Shown here: positions 34,968-44,537 of the stretch, in pieces
Numbering within the stretch: position 1 is the first letter of the stretch
Layout: the number at the start of each line of letters is the position of its first letter
From: an uncultured Acidobacteriota bacterium
GTDB taxonomy: Bacteria > Acidobacteriota > JAAYUB01
DNA: 64,000 nt
Direction: 5' to 3'
Assembly (NCBI GenBank): GCA_937925645.1
Contig: CALAMB010000486.1
Coordinates: forward strand, 1-64,000
Notes under the pieces: model-generated
The model's input: only the letters and a program-made list of their open reading frames with translations
What the model was told of the DNA's origin: nothing
Database searches by the model: none
Program-made: the position numbers and the translations under genes

Positions 34968-37175
34968 ATGCGCGGACATCGAGTGATCCTTGGGTTGCTG
35001 GCGGGCGTCCTGCTTTGGGGGACCTCGGCGGCAGAGTCCGGCCAGGCCCCGCGCCGATCCGGAGTCTGCCTGGTGTTGAGTGGCGGCGGCGCCCGCGGGC
35101 TGGCCCACATCGGCGTGTTGCAGGCCCTGGAAGAAGAGGGACTCGCCCCGGCGGCCGTGGTCGGCACCAGCGCCGGCGCGCTGGTGGGATCGCTGTATTG
35201 CGCCGGATACACCAGCCAGCAGATCGGCGATCTTTTCCTGACCATGGACTATGTCGACCTGATCCGGGAAGAGCCGGACCGACGCCTGGTGGATTATGAC
35301 CAGAAGGCGGCCGGCCGCTTTCCGGGACTCACGCTCTATCTGGACGGCCGCGCGCTGGATTTGCCGTCGGGGATCATCGCCGGCCAGGGTGTCATCAAGC
35401 AACTCGACCGCGCCTTCACCGCGGCGGGAGTGCAGCACGTGCACGACTTCGACCGGCTGCCCGTCCCTTTCCGCTGCGTGGCCGCCGATCTCCGGCACGG
35501 CCGCACCCACACCTTCAGCGGCGGACGACTCACCCAGGCCGTGCGGGCCAGCATTTCAATCCCGTCCGTGTTCACGCCGGTCGAGCTGGATGGCATGCTG
35601 CTGGTGGACGGAGGCATCCTGAACAACATCCCCGTCGACATCGCCCGGGAGCTGGGCTACCCGGCGGTGGTCGCCGTCAACGTCTCCGGCTCCACCGCGC
35701 CGGAGCGGAAAAAACTGAAAAACCTCATGGAAATCTGGGACGAATCCAGCACCCTCGTCCGTCAGGAAAAGGACCGGCAGCTCATGGCGATGGCGGATCT
35801 GGTCGTCGCCCCGGACGTGCTCGACTTTTCCATCGCCGACTTTCACCTGGCCGCCGAGCTCATCCAGAAAGGGTACGCCGCCGCCCGGGCGGACCTTCCC
35901 CGGCTCCGTGAAGTCTTCGCCGCCGCGCCGGGCGCACCGCCGCGCGCCGCGCCGGACCGCCGGGGTTACCAGCGGACGCTGGAGGTCGTGGAACTGGTGG
36001 GCGACGACACGGACAACCCCCTCGAAGCCTTGACCAAGTCGGAAGCCCGACTCGGCAAGCCGGCCACCCCCGACGCGCTGGAACGCTCCGTAGAGAAGAT
36101 CTACGCCATGGACCGCTATCGCACCGTGGGCTATGACCTGAAACTGGACAACGGCGAAGCCCAGCTGGCCTACCTGGTGGACAAGCTGCCCAAGGCGTCC
36201 CTGACCCTGGCCCTGCGCTACGACACCGACTACCAGTTCACCGGCCGGGCCCGGTGGCTCGACCGGAACGTTCTCCGCTCCGGCTCCGATCTGGAACTGG
36301 ACATGCTCCTGGGCCAACTCAAGGAGTTCCGCTTCGGCCTGCGCACCCCGGTGCCGGCCGGCATCCCCGTGGTCTGGCGCAACGATCTGTTCTTTTCCCG
36401 AACGCCGCACAAGATCCTGTACCAGAAGGAGCCGGTGGAAATGTACGACGAGAAGCATTACGGGTTCACCACCGGTCTCACGGTCGACGCGGGCAATGTG
36501 GTCGGCCTGTACGGCGCGCTGGTTTTCGAGAAGGCGAACATGGCCACCTACGGCCGGTTCGACGAGCGCGGCAGTGACCGTATCACCTTACTACGGGTGG
36601 GAGTCGGGCTGGACACTCTGGACCGGTGGGTGTTCCCCCGCTCGGGCTGCCGCATCGACGCGCACGTGGACCGCGCCCTGCCCGGGCTCGGCGGCGACCT
36701 CGATTACACCCGCATCACCGGAACGGCCGACGCCTACTGGCCGCTGACCGAAAACAACGTGCTGCGTGTCTCCGGTTACGCCGGCTGGGGCGTCGACGTG
36801 CCGGCCTACTTCATTCATTTCGCCGGCGGGCAGAACGATCTGCGGATGGCCTCGACGCCGCTCCCCGGCTACGCGGTGGACGAGATCTTCGGCCGGGACC
36901 TCTGGACCGGCCGGGTCGAATACCGGCGGCGCTTCCCCAGTCCCACACTCGGCCTCAGCAGCGATGCGTACCTGCTGGTCCGGTACGGCCTGGCCGGCGC
37001 CCGCTATCCCGACTTGGCTGGCGGGGTGATCGAACTCGGCGTGCCGTACCGTTATTTTCACGGCGGCGGCGTGGGTTACGCGCTGGCCACCCTGCTGGGC
37101 CCCTTGCAGATTTTCGTGGGCGCAGGCGAATCGGGACGCTGGGAACTGACCATCACGCTGGGGCCCGATTTCTAG
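34968..37175 (+). CDS. Patatin-like phospholipase fused to surface-antigen beta-barrel
   Basis: A 735-residue outer-membrane protein of the PlpD (type Vd) plan. A signal peptide (GLLAGVLLWGTSAAESG) precedes a patatin domain of about residues 32-340: oxyanion motif SGGGARGLAHIGVL, nucleophile Ser68 in GTSAG, and Asp214 in LLVDGGILNN. A POTRA-like linker (about 350-440) leads to a C-terminal Omp85/BamA-like barrel ending in LGPDF with terminal Phe, as needed for BAM recognition. Both catalytic residues are intact. GGCGGAGG lies upstream of the ATG at 34968. In this group the lipase may be secreted or displayed on the surface. Confidence 0.9.
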   Translation: MRGHRVILGLLAGVLLWGTSAAESGQAPRRSGVCLVLSGGGARGLAHIGVLQALEEEGLAPAAVVGTSAGALVGSLYCAGYTSQQIGDLFLTMDYVDLIREEPDRRLVDYDQKAAGRFPGLTLYLDGRALDLPSGIIAGQGVIKQLDRAFTAAGVQHVHDFDRLPVPFRCVAADLRHGRTHTFSGGRLTQAVRASISIPSVFTPVELDGMLLVDGGILNNIPVDIARELGYPAVVAVNVSGSTAPERKKLKNLMEIWDESSTLVRQEKDRQLMAMADLVVAPDVLDFSIADFHLAAELIQKGYAAARADLPRLREVFAAAPGAPPRAAPDRRGYQRTLEVVELVGDDTDNPLEALTKSEARLGKPATPDALERSVEKIYAMDRYRTVGYDLKLDNGEAQLAYLVDKLPKASLTLALRYDTDYQFTGRARWLDRNVLRSGSDLELDMLLGQLKEFRFGLRTPVPAGIPVVWRNDLFFSRTPHKILYQKEPVEMYDEKHYGFTTGLTVDAGNVVGLYGALVFEKANMATYGRFDERGSDRITLLRVGVGLDTLDRWVFPRSGCRIDAHVDRALPGLGGDLDYTRITGTADAYWPLTENNVLRVSGYAGWGVDVPAYFIHFAGGQNDLRMASTPLPGYAVDEIFGRDLWTGRVEYRRRFPSPTLGLSSDAYLLVRYGLAGARYPDLAGGVIELGVPYRYFHGGGVGYALATLLGPLQIFVGAGESGRWELTITLGPDF

Positions 37176-37766
37176 CGCCCGGCCTTGGGCCGCGCCCGCT
37201 CTGGGAGGGCAGGAACGAAACGCGCAGCCCGCTGTTGCGGCGTTGGCGATTCGGCTCGCATCGGCCTACCTTGTGGGGCGCCCGCGAAGACACCAGCACG
37301 CAGCCGCTCGCGGGCGGCCGGTGGCGCCGTCCAGCAGAAGGCACTTGACACAACGCTCGACAGGGATTGAAATGTCGAAACAAGACGCGTCGATCAGAAT
37401 TCCAATTACGGCACGAGCAAAGGCACTACTCATGATCTCGATCGTGAACCCTCATCTCTCAAAACTCAAATCGCCACAGTTTGAGCGCGTGCGACCACAT
37501 CCTTCCCCATGCGCATCGCTTCCACAGGCCCAGGCGTTCCGCGAGCCGATCCGGGGCTGCGCAACGGGGGTTGCCGTCCGCGTGACGGGCGGCGATCACG
37601 ACCAGCCTATCGATGTCATCGTCCCGCCGGCCGCCTGCGGCGTCCCGTATCGGGGAAAAGCCGCCCGACCCGGCGTGGTGTTCTACCCAGAAACCGCACC
37701 CGCGCTCCTCGTTTATGCATCCAAGGCAACCATATCTGAACTAATGATTAATTTTAGGAGGCTAAT
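37176..37766. other. Long intergenic region with a doubtful reading frame
   Basis: Some 590 bases between the patatin and OmpA-type genes. A 133-codon frame (37372-37770, from MSKQDASIRIPITARAKA) runs through it and its TGA overlaps the OmpA-type GTG start. It has no SD and no recognisable domain, and I do not call it a gene. A plausible promoter (37345-37373) lies within, so the OmpA-type mRNA may have a leader of almost 400 bases. Confidence 0.45.
37345..37373 (+). promoter_or_regulatory. Putative sigma-70 promoter upstream of the OmpA-type gene
   Basis: TTGACA (37345-37350), a 17-base spacer and TGAAAT (37368-37373). The -10 is imperfect and the distance to the gene is large. Confidence 0.5.
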
Positions 37767-39215
37767 GTGAAACTACCTATGCGTTCTGTTTTCGGATTAC
37801 TCGTGTTGGGCCTGTTCACCGCGTCGTTCTACGCGGCGGATGTCCAGTTGACCACGACGGTCTACCCGGAAAAACGAGAAGTGAAAGTGCCGTTCCACGC
37901 CACCGACCGCGCTCCGGTTGCTGAAGTCAAAGCCAAGGTCAAAGGGGCGGCCGGCCAGATCACGGTCGAGCTGGAGTACAAAAATCTGGTACCCGCCATT
38001 CTGTTCGGCGGCGACATCACCACTTACGTCGTCTGGGCGATAACACCCGCCGGCGAGGTGGAGAATCTCGGCCAGGTGGCCACTTCCGACAAGAACGGCA
38101 GCAGCCGGTTCGCCACGGCGAAGAAAGATTTCGCCCTGGTCATCACCGCCGAACCGCTTGCCCCGGTCAGCAATCCGTCCGACATCCTGATCTTCTATTC
38201 CGGCGCCCCCGCCCCGAAGGATGCCAAGAGCCGCACGTTCGCCTTCGCCGGCTTGGTGGACAAGTCTGAACTCTTCACCTGCAAAAACAAATCCATCCGC
38301 GGGATGAGCTATTCCAACACGACTCCGGTGACACTGTTACAGGCCCAAAAGGCCGTGGAACTCGCCGAGCGGTTTAAGACGGACCTGGTCCTGCCCGAGG
38401 CCGTCAAGTCGGCCAAGAGCGCCCTGGCCCAGGCGACCAACCTGCTGACCGAAAAGGGCGCGGGCAACAAGGCCGGTCAGGACAGCGCGCGGCGTGCCGT
38501 CGAGTTCGCCAGCCAGGCGCTGAAGGAGCATTTCCGCATCGTCGAGGAGAAGGCCGCCGCCGCGCTCGAGGCGAAACGCCAGGCTGAGAAGTCGGCGCTG
38601 GAACAGCAGGCGGCCGACGCCGACGCCGCCCGCCGTCAGACTGAAGCCTCGCTGCAGCAGTCCGAGGCCGCCCGCCGGCAATCCGAAGAAGCCCGTCGCC
38701 AGGCCGAGGAGGCCCGCCGGCAGGCGGAAGCGTCCATCGCCCAGTCGAAAAAAGAACTGGCCAAGCTGGACCAGGAGCGGGCCCGGCTGAAGACGGAGCG
38801 CGACGCCCTGGCCAACCGCCTGTCGGGCGCCCTGGCCCAGGTGTCGGCCACCACCGAGACCGCCCGGGGGTATGTGGTCAGCCTGTCCGACATCACCTTC
38901 GACACGGGCAAGGCCACCCTGAAGACCGATGCCAAATACTCGCTGGCCAAGCTGGCGGGAATCCTGACCCTTCTGCAGGAGATGACGCTGAGCGTCGAAG
39001 GGCATACCGATTCCACCGGCTCCGCCGAGACCAACCAAAAGCTGTCGGCGGCCCGCGCCAATTCCGTCATGACCTTCCTGAAAGAGATGGGGGTGGCCGA
39101 GACGCGGATGACCGCCCAGGGCTTCGGCCCGGATCAGCCCGTCGCCCCGAACGACACCGCCGAGGGCCGGGCGCGCAACCGTCGCGTCGAGATCATCCTG
39201 CCCAAGACTCAATGA
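37767..39215 (+). CDS. OmpA-family protein with coiled-coil stalk
   Basis: This 482-residue periplasmic or outer-membrane-linked protein has a signal peptide (MRSVFGLLVLGLFTASFYAA), a beta-rich N-terminal domain (about 30-170), and a long Ala/Glu/Arg-rich coiled coil (about 180-370, with AARRQSEEARRQAEEARRQA). The OmpA C-terminal peptidoglycan-binding domain follows (ITFDTGKATLKTDAKYSLAK, LSVEGHTDSTGSAETNQKLS, RARNRRVEIIL). It should tether the envelope to the wall. The start is GTG at 37767 with AGGAGG seven bases upstream; ATG at 37779 is an alternative. Confidence 0.9.
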   Translation: MKLPMRSVFGLLVLGLFTASFYAADVQLTTTVYPEKREVKVPFHATDRAPVAEVKAKVKGAAGQITVELEYKNLVPAILFGGDITTYVVWAITPAGEVENLGQVATSDKNGSSRFATAKKDFALVITAEPLAPVSNPSDILIFYSGAPAPKDAKSRTFAFAGLVDKSELFTCKNKSIRGMSYSNTTPVTLLQAQKAVELAERFKTDLVLPEAVKSAKSALAQATNLLTEKGAGNKAGQDSARRAVEFASQALKEHFRIVEEKAAAALEAKRQAEKSALEQQAADADAARRQTEASLQQSEAARRQSEEARRQAEEARRQAEASIAQSKKELAKLDQERARLKTERDALANRLSGALAQVSATTETARGYVVSLSDITFDTGKATLKTDAKYSLAKLAGILTLLQEMTLSVEGHTDSTGSAETNQKLSAARANSVMTFLKEMGVAETRMTAQGFGPDQPVAPNDTAEGRARNRRVEIILPKTQ

Positions 39216-39299
39216 CATTGTCCGCCGGCGGCGGCGCCCGGAACGCCGGGCGTCGCCGCACGGTTCACGTTCGCGCTTTGCTCAGGGGCGAACGGACGC

Positions 39300-39485
39300 T
39301 CAGCGTCCGCCTTTCCGCTTTTTCTTCCCCTTGCCCGGTTCCTCTCCTCCCTCCGGCTGCGGGTCTTCCGGCTGGGGCGGTGGTTCGGGCGGCGGCGCGG
39401 TCTTCTGGCTGCGCAGCGCCAGATAGATGATGCCGCCGAAAAAGCAGGCGGCCAATATCATTACAAAGATGACATCCGGTTTCAT
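39300..39485 (-). CDS. Small single-pass membrane protein
   Basis: 61 residues: an N-terminal membrane helix (VIFVMILAACFFGGIIYLAL), then a proline- and glutamate-rich tail and a basic end (GKGKKKRKGG). GGAGG lies four bases before the ATG at 39485. No family recognised. It is convergent with the OmpA-type gene. Confidence 0.65.
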   Translation of the reverse strand: MKPDVIFVMILAACFFGGIIYLALRSQKTAPPPEPPPQPEDPQPEGGEEPGKGKKKRKGGR

Positions 39486-39642
39486 GTGACCTCCATGGCT
39501 GGATGCCCGGCCATCGGTTCCGGCGCCGATTGTGAAGGCGGCACCCGACCTCCGACGGTCCGGTTCGGTTTGCATGGCGTGAAACAGACCCGGGTCCGCG
39601 CCGGTCGCTGGATCGCCGCACCGGCGGGAACGGTCCGGTTGG

Positions 39643-40035
39643 TCAGGCGGCGGGAGGAGCTCTGCGGAGTGGCGACAGCCGGATGCCCGTCGCCGCGGGC
39701 ATGGCGCCTTCGGACACGGTCCAGCCGGCCAACACCAGTACCGGCGGTGAAACCGGACCGTCCGTCGGCACGAGCCCCGCGCCGCGGCAATCGAGGCCGT
39801 CGGGACCCGGAACGGCCGGCAGGAACCGCAGCGGCTTTCGGGCCGGCGCACGCGGCGGTTGCTTGCCGTCGCTCCGCGGATGGTCCACCCGGGTGAAATC
39901 GAGGCCGGACGGTTGCTCCGCCGCGTCGGGCATCAGCGCCCGGAGGGCGGGAATCAGGATGTGCAAAATCAGGGCGGACAGGATCAGTCCGTAAAGCATG
40001 CGGTGCGGTTTCGCTGTCTGGAAACGCTGCGCCAT
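39643..40035 (-). CDS. Hypothetical membrane-anchored protein
   Basis: A 130-codon frame with one hydrophobic helix (LYGLILSALILHILIPALRA) near the N-terminus and a Pro/Arg-rich remainder with no known domain. The SD is weak. It reads in the same direction as the small membrane protein at 39300, 157 bases away. Moderate support only. Confidence 0.42.
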   Translation of the reverse strand: MAQRFQTAKPHRMLYGLILSALILHILIPALRALMPDAAEQPSGLDFTRVDHPRSDGKQPPRAPARKPLRFLPAVPGPDGLDCRGAGLVPTDGPVSPPVLVLAGWTVSEGAMPAATGIRLSPLRRAPPAA

Positions 40036-40169
40036 GTGTTGTCCGTCCGGATTGCCGGTGTGGTTGGAATCAGCCGAGTACTCAGTGGGAGTATAGTGGC
40101 TCCGCCTCCGCAAGTCAATGCGGGCACGCGTAAGACCGGCTTCTGGAACGCAAGTTCTCTCCGATCCGG

Positions 40170-40198
40170 TTGTCAAACCGGCGATGAACCGGTATAAT
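40170..40198 (+). promoter_or_regulatory. Sigma-70 promoter of the papain-like protease gene
   Basis: TTGTCA (40170-40175), 17 bases, perfect TATAAT (40193-40198). The ATG is 31 bases downstream of the -10. Confidence 0.8.
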
Positions 40199-40228
40199 TT
40201 CTTGAAATTTTGCGGGGGAAGAGAAATC

Positions 40229-42277
40229 ATGCGCACCCGATTCTGGACATTATGCTGCATCCTGGTTGTCGCGACCGCCGTCCTGTCACCCGTTTTCGGC
40301 CAGCACCGGCCCGCAGACCGGCGGGAACTGCTGGAACGGCTCCGCCGGGAGATCGCCGAAAACGGCTACACGTTCACGGTTGGGAACAATCCCGCCCTGG
40401 ACCTGCCCCTGGAGGCGCTGTGCGGCACCTACCCGCACGACCCCAACTGGAATCTGGAAAACGCTGATCCGCCGGATGCCAAGCGCGACTTGCCCGCCCG
40501 GTTTGACTGGCGCGAAGCCGGCGGCCTGCCGCCGGTGCGCAACCAGGGCAGCTGCGGCAGCTGCTGGGCGTTCGCCGCCGTCGGCGTCCTGGAATGCCAG
40601 ATCCTGCTGGTGGACGGTGAGGTTGTCAACTTGTCCGAACAACAGCTCGTGGACTGCAACCGCGGCGGCCCGTTCGGCAACAGCGGCTGCAACGGCGGCT
40701 TCACCTCCAACGCGATGTTCTACCTCTCATCCCAAGGTGTCACCTTCGAGGCTTGGTACCCGTACAAACAGATGGACTTCCCCTACGGCGAGTGCATCGG
40801 TGACACCGTCTCCAAGTCCTACAAGCCGGCTCGCCGCGGCGGCGTCGCCAACGAAGTGGCGGCGATCAAGCAGGCGATTTACGACCACGGGCCGGTGGCC
40901 TGTTCCGTCGCCGTGGACGACCTGTTCCAGGCGTACACCGGCGGCATCTACAACGGACCCGGCGCCACCTACACCAACCACGCCGTGATCCTGGTGGGCT
41001 GGGACGACAACAACGGCGACGGCTACTGGATCATGCGCAACAGCTGGGGCACCAGCTGGGGCCTGGACGGTTACATGCTCATCCGCTGGGGCGCCGCGCA
41101 GATCGGCAGCGACTGCATCTGGGCCGAGACTGACCCCGCCGCCACGCCGGCCCTCGTCCAGAGCGCGGTCGCTGTGGACTCCGACGGCAACGGTGTGCTC
41201 GATCCGGGCGAAACCGCCACCGTCCGCCTCACCGTGCACAACCACGGCACTGCGGCTACCGGCATCTCCGTCGGCCTGGCGTCCGACGATCCGCTGGTGA
41301 CGGTGGCCCAACCGGCGGATACGCTCCCGGATCTGGCCAAGGGCGCCGAAGCGGACGCCGAGTTCACCGTCACCGCCAGCCCGGATGCACCCAAAGCCCA
41401 CCGGCTGGAGTTCGCCCTGAACTTCGCCGGCGACGGGTTCGCAGCCAACGGCCGCTTCTGGCACCGCCTGCGCCGGCCACAGGCCCTCGTCATCGATCTG
41501 GACGGCAATGCCAACAGCGGACCGGCGGTGCTGGCCGCCCTGCTGGCCAACGGCGTCGATGCCGTCCGTTTCACCGAGTATGATCTGTCCGAGCTGAGTG
41601 GCATCCCCATGCTGTTCGTCTGCCTGGGCGTGTCGCCCGACGATTACATCCTGTCCACCCTGGACGGCGTCTACCTGCGCCGCGCCCTGGCCTGGGGACA
41701 GAACATGTACCTCGAGGGCGGCGACGTCTGGTCGGTGTCGCCGATGAATCAGATCGTCCAGCCCTGGTTCAACGCCACCTGCGTCAGCAGCGGCGACGCG
41801 CCCCTGACCGCGGTGACAGGCGCCGCGGGCACACCGTACGAAGGGCTTGACCTGCCGTACACCGGCGACAACGAGAATATCGACCAGATCGCACCGGCGG
41901 CGGACGGCTGGCAGATCCTGCAGAACGCGCCGTCCGCCTTTGGCTGCGGCGTCGCCACCAACGGCCACGACTACTGGGGCACCTGGTACCCCTTCAAGGC
42001 GATCGCCACCTCCTTCGAATTCGGCGGCCTGGCCGAGGGGAGCGGCGACAACTCCCGGCTGGAACTGATGCGTCGGATCGCGGAGTATCTCACGCCGCCC
42101 AAGCCGGGCGACCTGAACCTCAACGGCACCTTCGACACCGAAGACCTGCTCTGGCTGGCGGAATGCCTGGCCGACCGGCGGCAGCTCCCCGCCGGAATCA
42201 ATGCGGATGTCGACGCCGACGGCCGGCTCACCATCGGCGATCTGATCCTGCTGCGGCTGGCGGTCGAGAGCCGATAA
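40229..42277 (+). CDS. Secreted papain-family (C1A) cysteine protease with dockerin-like C-terminus
   Basis: A 682-residue exported protease. Signal peptide at about 1-24, then a short pro-region, then the C1A catalytic domain: oxyanion Gln106 in NQGSCGSCWAFA, Cys112, His251 in TNHAVILVGW and Asn271 in NSWGTSWGLDGY. A CARDB-like Ig domain (about 300-400; DGNGVLDPGETATVRLTV) and a further domain follow. The last 55 residues are a type I dockerin-like module with two Ca-binding loops (GDLNLNGTFDTEDLLWLAEC and DVDADGRLTIGDLILL). No cohesin is in the window; such modules can occur outside cellulosomes. GGGGGAAGAG precedes the ATG. Confidence 0.9.
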   Translation: MRTRFWTLCCILVVATAVLSPVFGQHRPADRRELLERLRREIAENGYTFTVGNNPALDLPLEALCGTYPHDPNWNLENADPPDAKRDLPARFDWREAGGLPPVRNQGSCGSCWAFAAVGVLECQILLVDGEVVNLSEQQLVDCNRGGPFGNSGCNGGFTSNAMFYLSSQGVTFEAWYPYKQMDFPYGECIGDTVSKSYKPARRGGVANEVAAIKQAIYDHGPVACSVAVDDLFQAYTGGIYNGPGATYTNHAVILVGWDDNNGDGYWIMRNSWGTSWGLDGYMLIRWGAAQIGSDCIWAETDPAATPALVQSAVAVDSDGNGVLDPGETATVRLTVHNHGTAATGISVGLASDDPLVTVAQPADTLPDLAKGAEADAEFTVTASPDAPKAHRLEFALNFAGDGFAANGRFWHRLRRPQALVIDLDGNANSGPAVLAALLANGVDAVRFTEYDLSELSGIPMLFVCLGVSPDDYILSTLDGVYLRRALAWGQNMYLEGGDVWSVSPMNQIVQPWFNATCVSSGDAPLTAVTGAAGTPYEGLDLPYTGDNENIDQIAPAADGWQILQNAPSAFGCGVATNGHDYWGTWYPFKAIATSFEFGGLAEGSGDNSRLELMRRIAEYLTPPKPGDLNLNGTFDTEDLLWLAECLADRRQLPAGINADVDADGRLTIGDLILLRLAVESR

Positions 42278-42298
42278 GACCATTCCGGCGTATCGGCA

Positions 42299-42307
42299 TG
42301 GTATAAT
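42299..42307 (+). promoter_or_regulatory. Extended -10 promoter, probably leaderless mRNA
   Basis: TGG then a perfect TATAAT (42302-42307). The permease ATG is at 42315, seven bases after the -10, so transcription would begin at or next to the start codon and there is no room for an SD. Confidence 0.62.
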
Positions 42308-42314
42308 TTCGTAC

Positions 42315-44537
42315 ATGTCGAAATCCGAGATACATCTCGCTCGTGAGATGTCCCTCATGCAGGTCACCATGATCGGCGTGGGGGCCATGATCGGGGCGGG
42401 TATCTTCGTGCTCACCGGCATCGCCGCCGGAGAGGCGGGTCCCGCGCTGATCCTCGCGTTTTTCCTCAACGGTGCGGTGACGCTGATCACCGCCATGGCC
42501 TACGCCGAGCTGGGTTCGGCGTTCCACGACGCCGGAGGCGGCTACCTGTGGGTCAAGACCGGCCTGCCCGATCCCAACGGTTTTCTGGCTGGCTGGATTT
42601 CCTGGTTCGCCCACGCCGTGGCTTGCTCCCTCTATGCCCTGGGCTTTGGCGCATATTTCGCCGAAGTCTTGAAATCCATGAACATCCGGCTGCCGTTCTT
42701 CGCTCACGCCACCGACAAGATCCTGGCCGTGGCCGTCATCCTGATCTTCGGGCTGATCAACCTCCGCGGCGCCTCGGAGACCGGCAAGGCGGGCGTGTTC
42801 GTGACGTTCGCCAAGATTCTGGTGATCGCTTTCTTCATCGTCATCGGATTGGTGGCCACCATTCAGCACCCCGACTGTTGGAGCAATTTCGTCGACTTCC
42901 TGCCCAAGGGTTTCGGCGGCGTGGTCATCGCCATGGGCCTGACTTTCATCGCCTTCCAAGGGTACGAGATCATCGCCCAATGCTCCGAGGAGGTTTTGGA
43001 GCCCAGAAAGAATATTCCCCGTGCGGTGTTCCTGTCGCTGATCATTGTCATCCCCATCTATCTGCTCGTGGCGTTCGTGGCCCTGGCCGCGGTGGACGCC
43101 GGCGGAATCCCCACCTGGCAGTACCTCGGCCTGAAAAAGGAGCTGGCCCTGGTGGAGACCGCCCAACAGTTCATCGCTTTCGGCGGCGTAGTCATCCTGG
43201 TGGGGGGGCTGCTATCCACCATGTCGGCTCTCAACGCCACCATCTTCTCTTCGTCCCGGGTGGCTTTTGCGATGGGCCGGGACCATAACCTGCCGGATTT
43301 CTTCGCCCGAATCCATAAACGATTCAAGACACCTCACCTGGCCTTGCTCGCCTCCAACCTGATCATCGTGATCATGGCCGTCGCCCTGCCCATCGAGGAC
43401 GTGGCCTCCGCCGCCGATATCATGTTCCTGTTCCTCTTCCTGCAGGTCAACGTGGTGCTCATCCGGCTCCGCAAGATCCTGCCCGATCTGGACCGCGGCT
43501 TCCGGGTCCCCTGGGTGCCGTTCATCCCCATCCTCGGGATCGTGATCCAGGGGGCCATCGCGCTCTACCTGGCGTTCTATTCTCCCAAGGCCTGGGTGAC
43601 CATCATCTTTTGGATCGGCTCCGGCTTTCTGGTGTACAAAACTTACGCTTCAAAAAAAGAGCGGGCCGCCCTCGATTTCGCCCGCTACATGGCCAAAATG
43701 GACCGGATGGAGTACCGAATCCTGGTCGCCATCTCCCATCCGGACACCTACCAGTCCATGATGCAGGCCGCCCTGCCCATCGCCCAAAAACACCAGGGCG
43801 AAGTCATCTGCGTCACCGTGGCCGAGGTGCCCGACGGCTTGCCCCTGCTGCACGGCATGGACCAGCTGGGGGCGCTGGAACCGGTTCTCGACAAGGCCGT
43901 GGCCATGGCGCAACAGGCCGGGTTGCCGAACAAGCGGATCATCAAGTTCGCCCACCGCATTTCGCAGGGCATCGTCGAGACCGCCCGCGAGGAGGAATGC
44001 AATTTCATCCTTGTGGGACGTGGCCGGAGGCCGAACTTCGTGGAGAAGCTGTTCGCCTCGGTGGTGGACCTCATCATCCAGAACGCTCCCGTCGAGGTGG
44101 GCATCGTCGTGGGCAACATTCCCAAGCGGATCCACACCATCCTGTTTCCCCACACCAACGAACCCCAGACCCAGCTGGCCCAGAACTTGCTGCCCGCCTT
44201 CTGCAAACATTTCGGGGCCCGGGTGCGGGTAGTTCGAGTGGTCCCGCCCGGTCTGAGCGAAGCCGATCAGGCCGCGGCCATCGAGGAGATTCGGGCCTCA
44301 TTCACCGATGCCACGTTCGATATGGACATCGAACTCCTGCCCGGCCTGGACGTGGCCGCCCAGCTCAAGCGAGCCGCCCAAAACTGCCAGCTCATCATCA
44401 TGGGCGGCTCCGCCATGACCCTGCTGGAGCAGTTGATCGCGCCGCCCGTCCCCCTTCAGCTGGCCGACCAGACGAACAAGCCGGTGATAATCGTTCGGAA
44501 ATACGGGAAGGATTACGATGGAGAAATCGTTTCTTAA
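42315..44537 (+). CDS. APC-family permease with two C-terminal USP domains
   Basis: A 740-residue inner-membrane transporter. Residues about 10-435 have 12 hydrophobic helices with APC signatures (VTMIGVGAMIGAGIFVLTGI, ELGSAFHDAGGGYLWVK), as in cationic amino acid or cation-chloride-like permeases. The cytoplasmic half carries two universal-stress-protein domains, starting near 455 (RILVAISHPDTYQSMMQ) and 610 (HTILFPHTNEPQTQLAQN), with ATP-binding-like loops LVGRGRRP and IIMGGSAMT. Such fusions are thought to gate transport by nucleotides. It overlaps the next gene by 20 bases. An extended -10 promoter just upstream suggests a leaderless message. Confidence 0.92.
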   Translation: MSKSEIHLAREMSLMQVTMIGVGAMIGAGIFVLTGIAAGEAGPALILAFFLNGAVTLITAMAYAELGSAFHDAGGGYLWVKTGLPDPNGFLAGWISWFAHAVACSLYALGFGAYFAEVLKSMNIRLPFFAHATDKILAVAVILIFGLINLRGASETGKAGVFVTFAKILVIAFFIVIGLVATIQHPDCWSNFVDFLPKGFGGVVIAMGLTFIAFQGYEIIAQCSEEVLEPRKNIPRAVFLSLIIVIPIYLLVAFVALAAVDAGGIPTWQYLGLKKELALVETAQQFIAFGGVVILVGGLLSTMSALNATIFSSSRVAFAMGRDHNLPDFFARIHKRFKTPHLALLASNLIIVIMAVALPIEDVASAADIMFLFLFLQVNVVLIRLRKILPDLDRGFRVPWVPFIPILGIVIQGAIALYLAFYSPKAWVTIIFWIGSGFLVYKTYASKKERAALDFARYMAKMDRMEYRILVAISHPDTYQSMMQAALPIAQKHQGEVICVTVAEVPDGLPLLHGMDQLGALEPVLDKAVAMAQQAGLPNKRIIKFAHRISQGIVETAREEECNFILVGRGRRPNFVEKLFASVVDLIIQNAPVEVGIVVGNIPKRIHTILFPHTNEPQTQLAQNLLPAFCKHFGARVRVVRVVPPGLSEADQAAAIEEIRASFTDATFDMDIELLPGLDVAAQLKRAAQNCQLIIMGGSAMTLLEQLIAPPVPLQLADQTNKPVIIVRKYGKDYDGEIVS

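Noticed and set aside
37372-37770. A 133-codon frame as a gene upstream of the OmpA-type gene
   Set aside because: No SD and no recognisable domain; the stop overlap with the downstream GTG could be chance.
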